This document shows positions 19,574-29,119 of a stretch of 64,000 nt of DNA, one piece after another. The position numbers and the translations under genes were made by a program. Position 1 is the stretch's first letter, and the number at the start of each line of letters is the position of its first letter. The notes beneath the pieces are model-generated. The model did no database searches. It was not told the origin of the DNA and saw only the letters and a program-made list of their open reading frames with translations. The DNA is from Pseudomonas parakoreensis (GTDB lineage: Bacteria > Pseudomonadota > Gammaproteobacteria > Pseudomonadales > Pseudomonadaceae): NCBI RefSeq assembly GCF_021602155.1, contig NZ_BQHY01000001.1:536690-600689 (forward strand), read 5' to 3'.

Positions 19574-20446
19574 TTATTCCTCCGCGGCGCTGGCGCGCAG
19601 GCGGTTGATACGGTTTTCGCTCCACTGCTTGAGCAGCAGGATGAAGAGCGCCAGGATCAGCAACAGGCTCGCCACGGCGAACGCGGCCACGTGGTTGTAT
19701 TCGTTGTAGAGGATCTCGACGTGCAGCGGCAAGGTGTTGGTCACCCCGCGAATGTGCCCGGAGACCACCGACACCGCACCGAACTCACCCATGGCCCGCG
19801 CGGTACACAACACCACGCCATAGATCAGGCCCCATTTGATGTTGGGCACGGTGACGTGCCAGAACATCTGCCAGCCGTTGGCGCCAAGCAGCCGCGCGGC
19901 CTCCTCTTCCTGCGTGCCTTGTTCCTGCATCAGCGGGATCAGTTCACGGGCCACGAACGGCACGGTGACGAAGATCGTCGCCAGCACGATGCCCGGCAGG
20001 GCGAAGACGATCTGGATGTCGTGATCCTGCAGCCACGGCCCGAACAGGCCCTGCGCACCGAACATCAGCACGTAGACCAGACCTGCGATCACCGGCGACA
20101 CCGAGAACGGCAGGTCGATCAGCGTCACCAGCATGCTCTTGCCGCGGAACGAGTATTTGCTCACGCACCACGCGGCGCTGACGCCAAACACCAGGTTCAG
20201 CGGTACCGAAATCAGCACGGCGATCACCGTGAGTTTCAGCGCCGACAAGGCGTCCGGTTCAAAGATCGCGGTGAAGAATGCGCCGAGGCCGTTCTTCAGA
20301 CCTTGCGAGACCACGATGAACAGCGGCAGTACCAGAAACAGGAAAAAGATCAGCCAGCCAAGGCCGATCAGGATTCTGCGCGAAGTGGCACTGCCACGCC
20401 GCGCAGCGTTGGCCGAGGACGCGGCCGCAATAGACGATTGGGACAT
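19574..20446 (-). CDS. cysW: CysW, sulfate ABC permease
   Basis: This 290-residue inner-membrane protein has six predicted helices. The EAA-type loop reads [20 protein letters not shown]. It has the CysW-type end [19 protein letters not shown]. It pairs with CysT to form the sulfate channel. AGGAGG lies upstream, with a 13-base gap from cysT. Confidence 0.96.
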   Translation of the reverse strand: MSQSSIAAASSANAARRGSATSRRILIGLGWLIFFLFLVLPLFIVVSQGLKNGLGAFFTAIFEPDALSALKLTVIAVLISVPLNLVFGVSAAWCVSKYSFRGKSMLVTLIDLPFSVSPVIAGLVYVLMFGAQGLFGPWLQDHDIQIVFALPGIVLATIFVTVPFVARELIPLMQEQGTQEEEAARLLGANGWQMFWHVTVPNIKWGLIYGVVLCTARAMGEFGAVSVVSGHIRGVTNTLPLHVEILYNEYNHVAAFAVASLLLILALFILLLKQWSENRINRLRASAAEE

Positions 20447-20459
20447 GGTTCGCGCCTCC

Positions 20460-21278
20460 TTATGGGGTTTCGATGCGCCGCTGCAACAGGTTGATCAGCA
20501 GCAACAGGACGAAGGAAACCACCAGCATCAGCACGCCGATGGACGTGGCACCGGTGTAATCGTACTGGTCGAGTTTGACCATGATCAGCAGCGGCAGGAT
20601 CTCGGTTTTCATTGGCATGTTGCCGGCGATGAAAATCACCGAACCGTACTCGCCGACACCCCGGGCAAAGGCCAGGGCAAATCCGGTCAGCCACGCTGGC
20701 AACAGCGCTGGCAGGAGGATATGGCGGAACACCTGCAACGGTTTCGCACCGAGGCACGCGGCAGCTTCTTCGACTTCACGGGGAATGTCAGCCAGTACCG
20801 GCTGCACCGTGCGCACCACGAACGGCAGGGTCACGAAAGTCAGCGCCAGGGTGATGCCCAACGGGGTGTAGGCGATCTTGAAACCGAGGTCGGCGGCAAA
20901 CTGGCCAACCAGCCCGGTCGGGGTGTACAGCGCGGTCAGGGCAATACCGGCCACCGCCGTCGGCAGGGCGAACGGCAGGTCGATCATCGCGTCGATGACC
21001 TTGCGCCCCGGGAAGGTGTAGCGCACCAGCACCCAGGCCAGCAGCGTGCCGATGATGCCGTTGATGATCGCGGCACACAGCGCGGTGCCGAAGCTCAGCT
21101 TCAGAGCAGCCAGCACGCGCGGTGCGGAGATGATCGTCCAGAACTGATCCCAGGTGAGTTGGGCGGCGTGGACGAACATCGCCGCCAGCGGGATAAGCAC
21201 AATCAGGCTGAGGTACACCAAGGTGTAACCCAGCGTCAGCCCGAAGCCGGGTATGACGGGGGATATACGACGCGACAT
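20460..21278 (-). CDS. cysT: CysT (CysU), sulfate ABC permease
   Basis: This 272-residue permease has its coupling loop at [39 protein letters not shown] is characteristic of CysT. ATG 21278 ([11 protein letters not shown]) is chosen: the frame runs further upstream into a REP pair, but it has no family match there. It is the first gene of cysTWA, separated from sbp by 229 bases holding a family C repeat. Confidence 0.94.
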   Translation of the reverse strand: MSRRISPVIPGFGLTLGYTLVYLSLIVLIPLAAMFVHAAQLTWDQFWTIISAPRVLAALKLSFGTALCAAIINGIIGTLLAWVLVRYTFPGRKVIDAMIDLPFALPTAVAGIALTALYTPTGLVGQFAADLGFKIAYTPLGITLALTFVTLPFVVRTVQPVLADIPREVEEAAACLGAKPLQVFRHILLPALLPAWLTGFALAFARGVGEYGSVIFIAGNMPMKTEILPLLIMVKLDQYDYTGATSIGVLMLVVSFVLLLLINLLQRRIETP

Positions 21279-21320
21279 AAAAGTCCCTGGTTGAAAACGC
21301 ATCAATGTGGCAGCGAGCCC

Positions 21321-21454
21321 TGTGGTGAGGGGATTTATCCCCGACCGACTGCGAAGCAGTCGCAAAACCAGAGTTCGCGGTAGATTTGATTCACCGCAAA
21401 GGTCGGCGTTGGGGCTGCTGCGCAACCCATCGGGGATGAATCCCCTCACCACAA
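21321..21454. repeat. Repeat pair, family C (inverted)
   Basis: Two inverted arms of the GTGAGGGGATTTATCCCCGA type are separated by about 85 bases that include an inner inverted element (GACTGCGAAGCAGTC). It lies between sbp and cysT, inside a same-strand gene series. It may therefore act on the stability of the sbp mRNA or part-terminate before cysT. Other copies are at 23035 and 26429. Confidence 0.85.
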
Positions 21455-21507
21455 AGGCTCACTCCCACATCTCAAGTGCCTGAACTTCAGGCTCATTGTG
21501 GGTCAGA

Positions 21508-22521
21508 TTACTGCGCCTGGTAGATCTGGTCGAACACGCCACCGTCGTTGAAGAATTTCGGCTGTGCGGATTTCCAGCCGCCGAAGTCCTTGTCGATGGT
21601 CACCAGCTCCAGTTTCGGGAACTGCTGGGCGTACTTCGCCGCCACGTCCTTGTCACGCGGACGGTAGAAGTTCTTCGCGGCGATCTCCTGACCGGCCGGG
21701 CTGTACAGGTGCTTCAAATAAGCTTCAGCGATCTGCTCGTTGCCTTTTTTCTCGGCGTTCTTGTCGACCACCGCCACCGGTGGCTCGGCAAGGATCGACA
21801 GCGACGGCACGACGATGTCGAACTTGTCAGCGCCGCCGTCTTCTTTCAATGCCAGGAACGCCTCGTTTTCCCAGGCCAGCAACACGTCACCCTGACCGTT
21901 GTTGACGAAGGTGATGGTCGAGCCACGAGCGCCGGTGTCCAGTACCGGAACGTGCTTGAACAGGGTCTGCACGTACTCTTTGGCTTTTTCTTCGCTGCCG
22001 CCGTTGGCTTTCAGGCCGTAGGCCCACGCGGCGAGGAAGTTCCAGCGCGCACCGCCGGAGGTTTTCGGGTTCGGGGTGATCACCGAAACGTCGTTCTTGA
22101 TCAGGTCGCCCCAGTCCTTGATGCCTTTCGGGTTGCCCTTGCGCACCAGGAACACGATGGTCGAGGTGTACGGGGTGCTGGCATCCGGCAGACGCTTCTG
22201 CCAGTCGGCAGGCAGAGTCTTGCCAAGCTTTGCGATTTCGTCGATGTCGCCGGCCAGCGCCAGGGTCACCACGTCGGCGCGCAAACCGTCGATCACCGCA
22301 CGGCCCTGCTTGCCAGATCCGCCATGGGATTGCTGGATTTTCACGGTGTCGCCGGCGTGATCTTTCTGCCAGAACTTGATGAATTCGGCGTTGTAGTCTT
22401 GATACAGCTCGCGCGTCGGGTCGTACGACACATTGAGCAGTTCGTAATCCTTGGCAACTGCAGAACCGGCAAACACGGCGCTGGCCAGGGCGGCCAAAGC
22501 GTAACGGCGAATCGACGACAT
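21508..22521 (-). CDS. sbp: Sbp, periplasmic sulfate-binding protein
   Basis: This 337-residue protein has a signal peptide ending near AVA-KDYEL. Sulfate-binding family phrases are [41 protein letters not shown] and the C-terminal FGGWKSAQ. It delivers sulfate to CysTWA. It lies between oscA and cysT on the same strand. This matches the order I recall in PAO1 (PA0280-PA0284) and fits control by sulfur supply. Confidence 0.95.
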   Translation of the reverse strand: MSSIRRYALAALASAVFAGSAVAKDYELLNVSYDPTRELYQDYNAEFIKFWQKDHAGDTVKIQQSHGGSGKQGRAVIDGLRADVVTLALAGDIDEIAKLGKTLPADWQKRLPDASTPYTSTIVFLVRKGNPKGIKDWGDLIKNDVSVITPNPKTSGGARWNFLAAWAYGLKANGGSEEKAKEYVQTLFKHVPVLDTGARGSTITFVNNGQGDVLLAWENEAFLALKEDGGADKFDIVVPSLSILAEPPVAVVDKNAEKKGNEQIAEAYLKHLYSPAGQEIAAKNFYRPRDKDVAAKYAQQFPKLELVTIDKDFGGWKSAQPKFFNDGGVFDQIYQAQ

Positions 22522-22588
22522 GGTGAAAGCTCCTGGAATTCTTGGTGGTGGCTTTTTCTTATGTATTTCGGAAATCGGGGTGCCGGTT

Positions 22589-22659
22589 CAAAGGTCGCAG
22601 CCTGCGGCAGCTCCTACACAGCCCCCTGTAGGAGCTGCCGCAGGCTGCGATCTTTTGAT
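22589..22659. repeat. REP pair, family B (inverted), between oscA and sbp
   Basis: Inverted family B arms with a very short loop (about 12 bases) lie between two genes of the same direction. This is the tightest hairpin of the family in the window and could attenuate read-through from oscA into sbp. Confidence 0.88.
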
Positions 22660-22666
22660 CTTCAAA

Positions 22667-22849
22667 TCAGCTCGGTTTGTTACCCGGCTGCTGCAGACGG
22701 AATTTCTCTTTGCGTTCGATCTGCACAACCTGGGCGTTGTGCACAGTGATCTCCACCGCGCCGAAACGCAGATCGCGCAGGGCGCTCTGGATTTCCCGCA
22801 AGATGGTGCTTTCGTCCTGACCGTCAACGCTGCGAAGGGATGCGCTCAT
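22667..22849 (-). CDS. oscA: OscA, small sulfur-starvation protein (DUF2292)
   Basis: This 60-residue protein has a core of ILREIQSALRDLRFGAVEIT and VVQIERKEKFRL, the DUF2292/YezD-like pattern. It matches the OscA protein described in Pseudomonas as needed for organosulfur use and chromate tolerance under sulfur limitation (recalled). Its biochemical role is unknown. AAGGAG precedes the start. Its position upstream of sbp-cysTWA matches the PAO1 order, and a strong palindrome lies 83-107 bases upstream. Confidence 0.9.
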   Translation of the reverse strand: MSASLRSVDGQDESTILREIQSALRDLRFGAVEITVHNAQVVQIERKEKFRLQQPGNKPS

Positions 22850-22931
22850 GGTGCTGCTCCTTTGAATGGGATATGCCTGGCAGTGGGCGGCACTGCGTTC
22901 GGCGTGGGAGCAATATAAGAGAGCTGCGGAT

Positions 22932-22956
22932 ATTCTTAAAAAGACTATTTAAGAAT
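22932..22956. promoter_or_regulatory. Inverted repeat ATTCTTAAA-7-TTTAAGAAT upstream of oscA
   Basis: A perfect 9-base inverted repeat has a 7-base spacer and is centred about 95 bases before the oscA start. The position and AT-rich context suit an activator site such as CysB or another LysR protein; which one is not shown by the sequence. Confidence 0.6.
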
Positions 22957-23034
22957 GTTTATATAACTGGAAAACATTATCTGACGGGCCGAGGGTTTGC
23001 GCGGTGTTCACTGAGTTTGAAGACTGTATGAAAC

Positions 23035-23132
23035 CCTGTGGCGAGGGGATTCATCCCCGATGGACTGCGTAGCAGTCCCTGTTTTTCAGGGCCGCTGCGC
23101 GACCCATCGGGGATAAATCCCCTCGCCACAGG
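23035..23132. repeat. Repeat pair, family C (inverted)
   Basis: Arms of the TGTGGCGAGGGGATTCATCC type lie in inverted orientation around an inner GGACTGCGTAGCAGTCC dyad. The pair sits between oscA and the end of the GGDEF/EAL gene, in the oscA upstream region. Confidence 0.88.
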
Positions 23133-23157
23133 TTTGGTGTCAGCCAGAGCAGGACTG

Positions 23158-25089
23158 TTAACCGATAACAGGGGCTTTGGCCCAATCAATCTCCCCCGCC
23201 GGCACCGGCCGCCCAAACCAGTAGCCCTGTCCCAGATCACAGGCCTGCTCCAGCAGAAACGCCGCCTGCTCGGCCTGTTCGATCCCTTCGGCATGCACCT
23301 GCATGCCCATGCTCCGGGCCAGCGCGATGATCACCCGAACGATCGCGGCGTCGTCCTCGTCCCACGGCAACCCGGCGACAAAACCCTGATCGATCTTGAG
23401 CTTCTGCACCGGCAGGCGCTTGAGCCGCAACAGGGATGAGTAGCCGGTACCGAAATCGTCAATGGCCAGGCGAATCCCCAGTTCACGCAAATGATGCATC
23501 TGCTCCAGCGCCACTTCCGGATCATCCATCACCGCGCTCTCGGTGACTTCCAGTTCCAGAAAGGCCGGATCCAGACCAGTCTCGTGCAGCACCTGCGCCA
23601 CCTGCTGGTACAGCTCACGCCGGGCGAACAACCGCGACGACACGTTCACCGCGACGAACGACAGCACGACCCCGGCCTGCTGCCAATGGCACATCTGCGA
23701 ACACGCCTGGCGCATCACCCAGGCGTCGATTTCAGCAATCATCCCGGTGCGCTCGGCAATCGGAATGAATTCCGCCGGCGACACCAGCCCGCGCTGCGGA
23801 TGCTGCCAGCGCACCAGCGCTTCGACACCAATCAGGCGACTGCTGCGCAAATCGTGAACAGGCTGGTAGTAGACCCGCAGTTCCTGTTGTTCCAGCGCGC
23901 GGCGCAGCTCGAAAGCGAGCTCGACCCGTTGCTGCGCGTGGGCGGTCAGCTCTTCGGTGTACAACGCGTAACCGTTGCGGCCGCTGCTCTTGGCCTTGAA
24001 CAGCGCGGCGTCGGCATTACGCAACAACTGATCGGCACTCAACGCGTCGCTTGGGAACAGGCTGATGCCGATACTGGCGTTGATGAACAGCTCGTGCCGG
24101 TCGATGCGGAATGGCTCCTTGAGCGCATCAAGAATGCGTTGCGCCAGTGCTGCCGCCTGAACCAGTTGTGGACAACTCTCCGCCAGCACCGCGAACTCAT
24201 CACCGCCAAGCCGCGCCAGAGTAATCCCGGGGCCGAACAGTTCCTGCAGGCGTGCCGCCACGGCCTTGAGCAGGCGATCACCGACGTTATGGCCGAGGCT
24301 GTCGTTGATCATCTTGAAGTGGTCCAGATCGATCATCAGCAACGCGCAGCCGCGCTTGTGGATCTGCGCCGACGCCAGTGCCTGCTCGGCGCGGTCGCTG
24401 AACAACAGGCGATTGGGCAAGTCGGTCAGCGGGTCGTGGTGGGCGAGGTGCTTGAGTTCGTGTTCAGAGTCCTTGATCGCACTGATGTCGGAAAACACCG
24501 CCACGTAGTGGCTGAGACGGCCCTGATCATCGTGAATCACGCGGATGGTCTGCCACTGTGGATAAATCTCGCCGCTCTTGCGCCGGTTCCAGATCTCCCC
24601 GCTCCATTCGCCCTCGCTCTCCAGCGTGGCGAACATCGCCTGATAAAAGCCCGGCGGATGATGACCGGACTTGAACAGGCTCGGCTGGTGGCCGAGAACT
24701 TCCTCGTACTGGTAGCCGGTGATTTCCATGAACGCACGGTTGACGTGCACGATCAGACCCTCGCGGTTGGTCACCAGCACGCCCTCGCGGGTGCAGTCGA
24801 ATACCGCGGCGGCCTGGCGCAGGCGTTCACGGTCGGCCTGCCGCTCGCGTAACCGCGCACCGATGCCGAGAAATTCGCACAATCTGGCCCGCGCGAGGAA
24901 GATCAGCCCCGCGCTGACGGCAGCCCAGACGTAACCGTTGATCAGTTGCCATCGCTGCAGATCGACAGACTCATCAAAGAAACTGTTCAATAAGTAACCA
25001 GTGCCCTGCAGCCAGATAACAGCAAGCAACAGGTAAAGCAGCGCTGCACGCAGGGCATCGCGGTAAGTGGCAGGCATTCGGCTGTCCAT
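23158..25089 (-). CDS. Membrane PAS-GGDEF-EAL protein (PA0285-like phosphodiesterase)
   Basis: This 643-residue protein turns over cyclic di-GMP. It has two N-terminal helices (about 8-60), a PAS domain (about 75-195), GGDEF (about 200-365) and EAL (about 375-635). The GGDEF core is LARLGGDEFAVLAE, but the I-site position five residues before it reads FGPG rather than RxxD. The EAL core is intact (GVEALVRWQHP, later DDFGTGYSSL and KIDQGFV), favouring phosphodiesterase activity. ATG 25089 is preferred; the frame opens further to a TTG at 25122. The gene order oscA - this gene - desA is the same as PA0284-PA0286 in PAO1 as I recall. Confidence 0.92.
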   Translation of the reverse strand: MDSRMPATYRDALRAALLYLLLAVIWLQGTGYLLNSFFDESVDLQRWQLINGYVWAAVSAGLIFLARARLCEFLGIGARLRERQADRERLRQAAAVFDCTREGVLVTNREGLIVHVNRAFMEITGYQYEEVLGHQPSLFKSGHHPPGFYQAMFATLESEGEWSGEIWNRRKSGEIYPQWQTIRVIHDDQGRLSHYVAVFSDISAIKDSEHELKHLAHHDPLTDLPNRLLFSDRAEQALASAQIHKRGCALLMIDLDHFKMINDSLGHNVGDRLLKAVAARLQELFGPGITLARLGGDEFAVLAESCPQLVQAAALAQRILDALKEPFRIDRHELFINASIGISLFPSDALSADQLLRNADAALFKAKSSGRNGYALYTEELTAHAQQRVELAFELRRALEQQELRVYYQPVHDLRSSRLIGVEALVRWQHPQRGLVSPAEFIPIAERTGMIAEIDAWVMRQACSQMCHWQQAGVVLSFVAVNVSSRLFARRELYQQVAQVLHETGLDPAFLELEVTESAVMDDPEVALEQMHHLRELGIRLAIDDFGTGYSSLLRLKRLPVQKLKIDQGFVAGLPWDEDDAAIVRVIIALARSMGMQVHAEGIEQAEQAAFLLEQACDLGQGYWFGRPVPAGEIDWAKAPVIG

Positions 25090-25224
25090 GTCCCTACAAA
25101 AAAGGTTGGAATTATAGGTCAAGAAACATCCAGCGACGCTTATCTGAAAGGGCGACTGGTTTTATCTGTGTGCTTGGTGATAATGCAACGGCTGTTTTTA
25201 TCTTTATCGAGGGCCCTATAGCCT

Positions 25225-26409
25225 ATGTGGTACGAAGGTTTTCTTGGCTTGTCGGCCTGGTCTCTGGTCGCGGTCACCCTGCTGATGACCCACGTGACAA
25301 TTGTCGCCGTCACGGTCTATCTGCACCGTTACTCGGCCCATCGCTCGCTTGAGCTGAATGCCGGCCTGAAACACTTTTTCCGCTTCTGGCTGTGGCTGAC
25401 CACGGCGCAGAACACCCGCGAGTGGACTGCCATCCACCGCAAACACCACGCCAAGTGCGAAACCGAAGATGACCCGCACAGCCCGGTGATCAAGGGTCTG
25501 TCCACCGTGCTGCGCAAAGGCGCCGAGCTTTATCGCGCCGAAGCCGAGAATCCGGAGACCCTGCGCATCTACGGCAAGAACTGCCCGGAAGACTGGATCG
25601 AGCGCAATCTCTACAGCCGCTATCCGCTGCTGGGTGTGGCGATCATGGGCATCATCGACCTGTTGCTGTTCGGCACCATCGGCATCACCATCTGGGCGAT
25701 CCAGATGATGTGGATCCCGGTCTGGGCCGCCGGCGTGGTCAACGGTCTGGGCCATGCCATCGGCTACCGCAACTTCGAATGCCGCGACGCGGCGACCAAT
25801 CTGGTGCCGTGGGGCATCCTGATCGGTGGTGAAGAGCTGCACAACAACCATCACACCTACCCCAACTCGGCCAAGCTGTCGGTGAAGAAGTGGGAATTCG
25901 ACCTCGGCTGGGCGTGGATCAAAGTCTTCAGCTTCTTCAGACTGGCCAAGGTCCAGCGTGTGGCGCCGATTGCCCACCGCGTCGAAGGCAAGGGCCATCT
26001 GGACATGGACACCGCCATGGCGATCCTCAACAACCGCTTCCAGATCATGGCCCAATACCGCAAATTGGTGATCGGCCCACTGGTCAAGCAGGAGCTGGAC
26101 AAGGTCGATCATTCGGTACGCCATCAATTCCATCGGGCCAAACGCCTGCTGTCGCGGGAAACCAGCCTGCTGGAAGACCGTCATCACTTGCGCATCCAGA
26201 ACATGCTCGAGCACAGCCAGGCGCTGAAGGTCATTTACGAAAAACGCCTGGCCCTGCAGCAGATCTGGGTCAAGACCAGCGCCAATGGCCACGACATGCT
26301 CGCCGCCATCAAGGAATGGGTGCACGAGGCCGAGGCCAGCGGCATCCAGTCCCTGCGTGAGTTCGCCGACCAGCTGAAAACCTACTCGCTGCGCCCCGCC
26401 GCAGCCTGA
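25225..26409 (+). CDS. desA: DesA, delta-9 acyl desaturase
   Basis: This 394-residue membrane di-iron enzyme has histidine boxes HRYSAH (about 34-39), HRKHH (about 71-75) and HNNHH (about 204-208), with paired hydrophobic segments. It is the stearoyl-desaturase type with a long basic/helical C-terminal extension. PAO1 DesA (PA0286), which desaturates phospholipid acyl chains, has this length and neighbourhood. The start follows GAGGG with 9 bases spacing. It is a separate family from the desaturase at 11626. Confidence 0.92.
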   Translation: MWYEGFLGLSAWSLVAVTLLMTHVTIVAVTVYLHRYSAHRSLELNAGLKHFFRFWLWLTTAQNTREWTAIHRKHHAKCETEDDPHSPVIKGLSTVLRKGAELYRAEAENPETLRIYGKNCPEDWIERNLYSRYPLLGVAIMGIIDLLLFGTIGITIWAIQMMWIPVWAAGVVNGLGHAIGYRNFECRDAATNLVPWGILIGGEELHNNHHTYPNSAKLSVKKWEFDLGWAWIKVFSFFRLAKVQRVAPIAHRVEGKGHLDMDTAMAILNNRFQIMAQYRKLVIGPLVKQELDKVDHSVRHQFHRAKRLLSRETSLLEDRHHLRIQNMLEHSQALKVIYEKRLALQQIWVKTSANGHDMLAAIKEWVHEAEASGIQSLREFADQLKTYSLRPAAA

Positions 26410-26428
26410 CCGCCATGAACGAATCCCC

Positions 26429-26546
26429 TGTGGCGAGGGGATTCATCCCCGATCGGTAGCGCAGCTACCGCAAATTTGTCGACGCGTTCTCATTGCTGAA
26501 ACGCGTCATCTCTACCGCCCGGCGGGAGCAAGCCTCCTCGCCACAA
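26429..26546. repeat. Repeat pair, family C (degenerate)
   Basis: One well-kept arm (TGTGGCGAGGGGATTCATCC) is followed by an inner GGTAGCGCAGCTACC dyad and a decayed second arm ending GCCTCCTCGCCACA. It is the most diverged family C copy in the window. Confidence 0.75.
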
Positions 26547-26656
26547 AAGCGCGGAACTTAGCACCGAAAGCCCTATCTCAAAGACACTTCGCCATCCCGG
26601 CGGGCTGTACTGTGGCCGTTGTCGAAATCGCGGCACGCCCTTTGAGAAATGTGCCG

Positions 26657-27646
26657 ATGGTCAACAACAATCAACAAGACTCATCCCTTGCGCAGTGGCC
26701 CGAGGCCGCGCAAACCCTGATGGCGCTGATGCACGCACAAGGCGAAGTCGCCCGGCTGAGCGAGCGCGAACAACTGTTCAGTTCCTTGCTGGTGAGCGTC
26801 AACGCGGTGCTCTGGGCGTTCAATTGGGAAACCCGTCAGGTGCTTTACGTCAGCCCTGCCTACGAGCGAATTTTCGGTCGCTCCGCAGGGCTATTGCTGG
26901 CTGACTACAACCAATGGCGCGACAGCATCTACCCCGACGATCTCGACTATGCCGAGCGCAGCCTGGCCGAAGTGCTGCACAAAGGCGCGGTGGAAGACCG
27001 CGAATACCGGATCATCGCCGCTGACGGCCAGGTTCGCTGGCTCAGCGACAAGTGCTTCATCAACCGTCAGGACGAGCCCGGGCAACCGGTGATCATCGTC
27101 GGCATCGCCGAAGACATCACCGACAAAAAACGCATGGAAACCGAACTGCATCGCCTGGCCACCACCGACGTACTGACCCAAAGCAGCAACCGTCGCCACT
27201 TCTTCGAATGCGCCAACCGCGAGTTCGACGACGCGCGCCTGCAAGGTTCGCCACTGGCCTTCCTGCTGCTGGACATTGATGACTTCAAGCAGATCAACGA
27301 CAGCTACGGCCACCCGGAAGGCGACAACGTGCTGCAACGCATCGCCGAATGCGGGCGCACCTCGTTACGTCGCGGCGATCTGTTCGGACGTATCGGCGGA
27401 GAAGAATTCGCTGCCGTGTTCCCCGGTTGTGCACCGGACATGGCGATGCAAGTGGCCGAGCGGCTGCAGCAGGAGATTCAGCGGATGGTCTTCAATGTCG
27501 ACGGCCAGACCTTCGGCATCACCGTCAGCCAGGGACTGACCAGCCTCAGGAACGATGACAAAAGCCTCGACAGCCTGTTCGCCCGGGCGGACGCAGCGAT
27601 GTACGAGGCCAAACGGCAGGGCAAGAACCGGATTATCTCAAGCTGA
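26657..27646 (+). CDS. PAS-GGDEF diguanylate cyclase
   Basis: This protein of about 329 residues has a PAS domain at about 45-160 (VLYVSPAYERIFGRS, then DGQVRWLSDKCF) and a GGDEF domain at about 165-325 with an intact active site GRIGGEEFAAVF. Unlike the protein at 23158, it keeps a product-inhibition I-site (RRGD, five residues before GGEEF). It should therefore make cyclic di-GMP. No membrane segment is seen. ATG 26657 is chosen; GTG alternatives lie at 26651 and 26612. Confidence 0.9.
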   Translation: MVNNNQQDSSLAQWPEAAQTLMALMHAQGEVARLSEREQLFSSLLVSVNAVLWAFNWETRQVLYVSPAYERIFGRSAGLLLADYNQWRDSIYPDDLDYAERSLAEVLHKGAVEDREYRIIAADGQVRWLSDKCFINRQDEPGQPVIIVGIAEDITDKKRMETELHRLATTDVLTQSSNRRHFFECANREFDDARLQGSPLAFLLLDIDDFKQINDSYGHPEGDNVLQRIAECGRTSLRRGDLFGRIGGEEFAAVFPGCAPDMAMQVAERLQQEIQRMVFNVDGQTFGITVSQGLTSLRNDDKSLDSLFARADAAMYEAKRQGKNRIISS

Positions 27647-27667
27647 ATCCACCCTCCGATTTACCTC

Positions 27668-27760
27668 CCCTGTAGGAGCTGCGGCACGCTGCGATCTTTC
27701 GATTTTTGCTTTGAAAGACAAGATCAAAAGATCGCAGCGTGCCGCAGCTCCTACAGGGGG
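27668..27760. repeat. REP pair, family B variant (inverted)
   Basis: Inverted arms have GCGGCACGCTGCGATC in place of the usual GCCGAAGGCTGCGATC core. They lie between the convergent diguanylate cyclase and HDOD genes. The compensating change is present in both arms, so the dyad is kept. Confidence 0.88.
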
Positions 27761-27776
27761 ATGCTCGTGAATCCGG

Positions 27777-28988
27777 TTACTTGCGCATCCGCATCAATTC
27801 CGGCAACCCGATCTTAAGCAGCCGCGCCGTGCGACTCTTTGCCAGCTCCTCAACGCCCTCATGCTCGGTCAGGCGGGCCATTTGCGCCGCCATGTTCATC
27901 ACCAGCGCCTCACGGGAATACACCCCGCCTCCGAGCTGGTAGACGGACGCAATCAACTCGCGCAGCTCCAGCGGCAGGCGCCAGCGCGTGCGCAACGCCG
28001 AACCGTAAGCCGCGCCAAATTCCGCCAGCGCGTCACCGACTTCCTCCCACTCATCCAACTCGCCGCCGGCCTGCTTCCACTCCTGTAAACAGCGCAACAG
28101 CGCCAGATCGCCAAGGCGATGCAGCATGCCGGCGCAATAGCAGCGCTCCTGATCCAGGTCGAGCAGGCGCGCCAGGGTGCGGGCGTATTCGGCGGTATGC
28201 AACGACAAGCCCCAATAGCGCTCGGCGTAATCCGCCAGGCACGGGTCGCTGAGTTTGGCGCTGCGCTTGAGCGCCAGGCCGAGAATCAGGTTCATGCTCT
28301 GCCCGGTGCCGAGGCGATGCAGCGCCTGCCCCAGGGTCTGTACCGCCGCGCCATGATGCTGCGCCGCGCTGTTGGCGGCGGCGATCAGCACGGCGGTAAT
28401 CTGCGGATCGGTACGGATCTCTTCTTCCAGCAGTTTCAGGTCGAGGCCATTGGGATTGAGGCTGCGTTTGACCGCCACCTGCACATCGGTCATCAATGGC
28501 GCGCCGTCGGCCTGCTCGCGGCGCCGCTCGAGGAACACCGACAAGGTCATGCCCGGCGCCAGCGTCGGCACTTCGCAGAACACCTCTTCACCCGCATTCA
28601 ACAGTAAACCCTGCAGCCGCTCGGTCAGGCTTTCCATGTTCAGCGGTTTGGTCAGGTAGGCCGTCGGGGCCAACGGGATGGCTTCGCGCACACTGGCACT
28701 GTCGTTGCGATTGCTCATCAAAATGAATGGCAGCGGCGGATTGCGTTTGCGCTGACGCACGCTGCGCAGCACGCTCAAACCGTCGATGCCCGGCAACTCC
28801 CAATCGACAATCGCCAGGTCATAGGGCACGTCGGTAAGTAACGACAGCGCTTGCTGGCCGTCGGCACACAAGTCCAGCCGCGCATCGCAGCGCACGTTGA
28901 GCAACACATGTTTGAGCAGGTCACGGGACCACGGATCGGCCTCGGCAATCAGCACTCGGGGTACGGCGGGTAAATCAACGGCGGTCAT
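27777..28988 (-). CDS. Response regulator with HDOD output domain
   Basis: This 403-residue protein has a receiver domain at about 8-130 (VLIAEADPW, phosphoacceptor Asp in LAIVDWELPG, Lys in LTKPLN). It is followed by a helical HDOD domain at about 170-380 (LDLKLLEEEI, then LHRLGTGQSMNLILGLAL). HDOD proteins often act in signalling linked to cyclic di-GMP, but no output is proven here. ATG 28988 is preceded by GGGAG. The gene is upstream of nothing on its strand and ends at a REP pair. Confidence 0.88.
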   Translation of the reverse strand: MTAVDLPAVPRVLIAEADPWSRDLLKHVLLNVRCDARLDLCADGQQALSLLTDVPYDLAIVDWELPGIDGLSVLRSVRQRKRNPPLPFILMSNRNDSASVREAIPLAPTAYLTKPLNMESLTERLQGLLLNAGEEVFCEVPTLAPGMTLSVFLERRREQADGAPLMTDVQVAVKRSLNPNGLDLKLLEEEIRTDPQITAVLIAAANSAAQHHGAAVQTLGQALHRLGTGQSMNLILGLALKRSAKLSDPCLADYAERYWGLSLHTAEYARTLARLLDLDQERCYCAGMLHRLGDLALLRCLQEWKQAGGELDEWEEVGDALAEFGAAYGSALRTRWRLPLELRELIASVYQLGGGVYSREALVMNMAAQMARLTEHEGVEELAKSRTARLLKIGLPELMRMRK

Positions 28989-29065
28989 GCGCGCTCTCCC
29001 TTGCAATGCCTGAACCTTAGCCAATGCTGGCCCTTTGATACAGCGCAAAAGGGTTTCCGAGGCAT

Positions 29066-29092
29066 AAAAAAACCCGCCGAAGCGGGTTTTTT
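29066..29092. terminator. Rho-independent terminator after gabT (bidirectional form)
   Basis: A GC stem (AACCCGC/GCGGGTT with CGAA loop) is flanked by an A-run on one side and a T-run on the other. It lies 28 bases beyond the gabT stop on the minus strand and could also stop transcription in the other direction. Confidence 0.92.
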
Positions 29093-29119
29093 CTCGATCC
29101 GATCACACAGTGCCCGGCA

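Larger units (their letters stand above)
22850..23157. other. Gene-free stretch: oscA promoter region plus family C repeat
   Basis: The 308 bases upstream of oscA hold an AT-rich segment (22918-22982) with a perfect 9-7-9 inverted repeat at 22932-22956, followed by the family C pair at 23035-23132. No further coding frame is credible here. Confidence 0.6.

Noticed and set aside
19569-20494. Long plus-strand frames across cysW and cysT
   Set aside because: They are shadows of confidently identified permease genes; no ribosome-binding site or domain is seen.
25095-25122. TTG start and a TTGACC/TATAAT pair upstream of the GGDEF/EAL gene as a promoter
   Set aside because: The two hexamers are adjacent, with no 16-18 base spacer, so they cannot form a sigma-70 promoter together. 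ATG 25089 is a better start.
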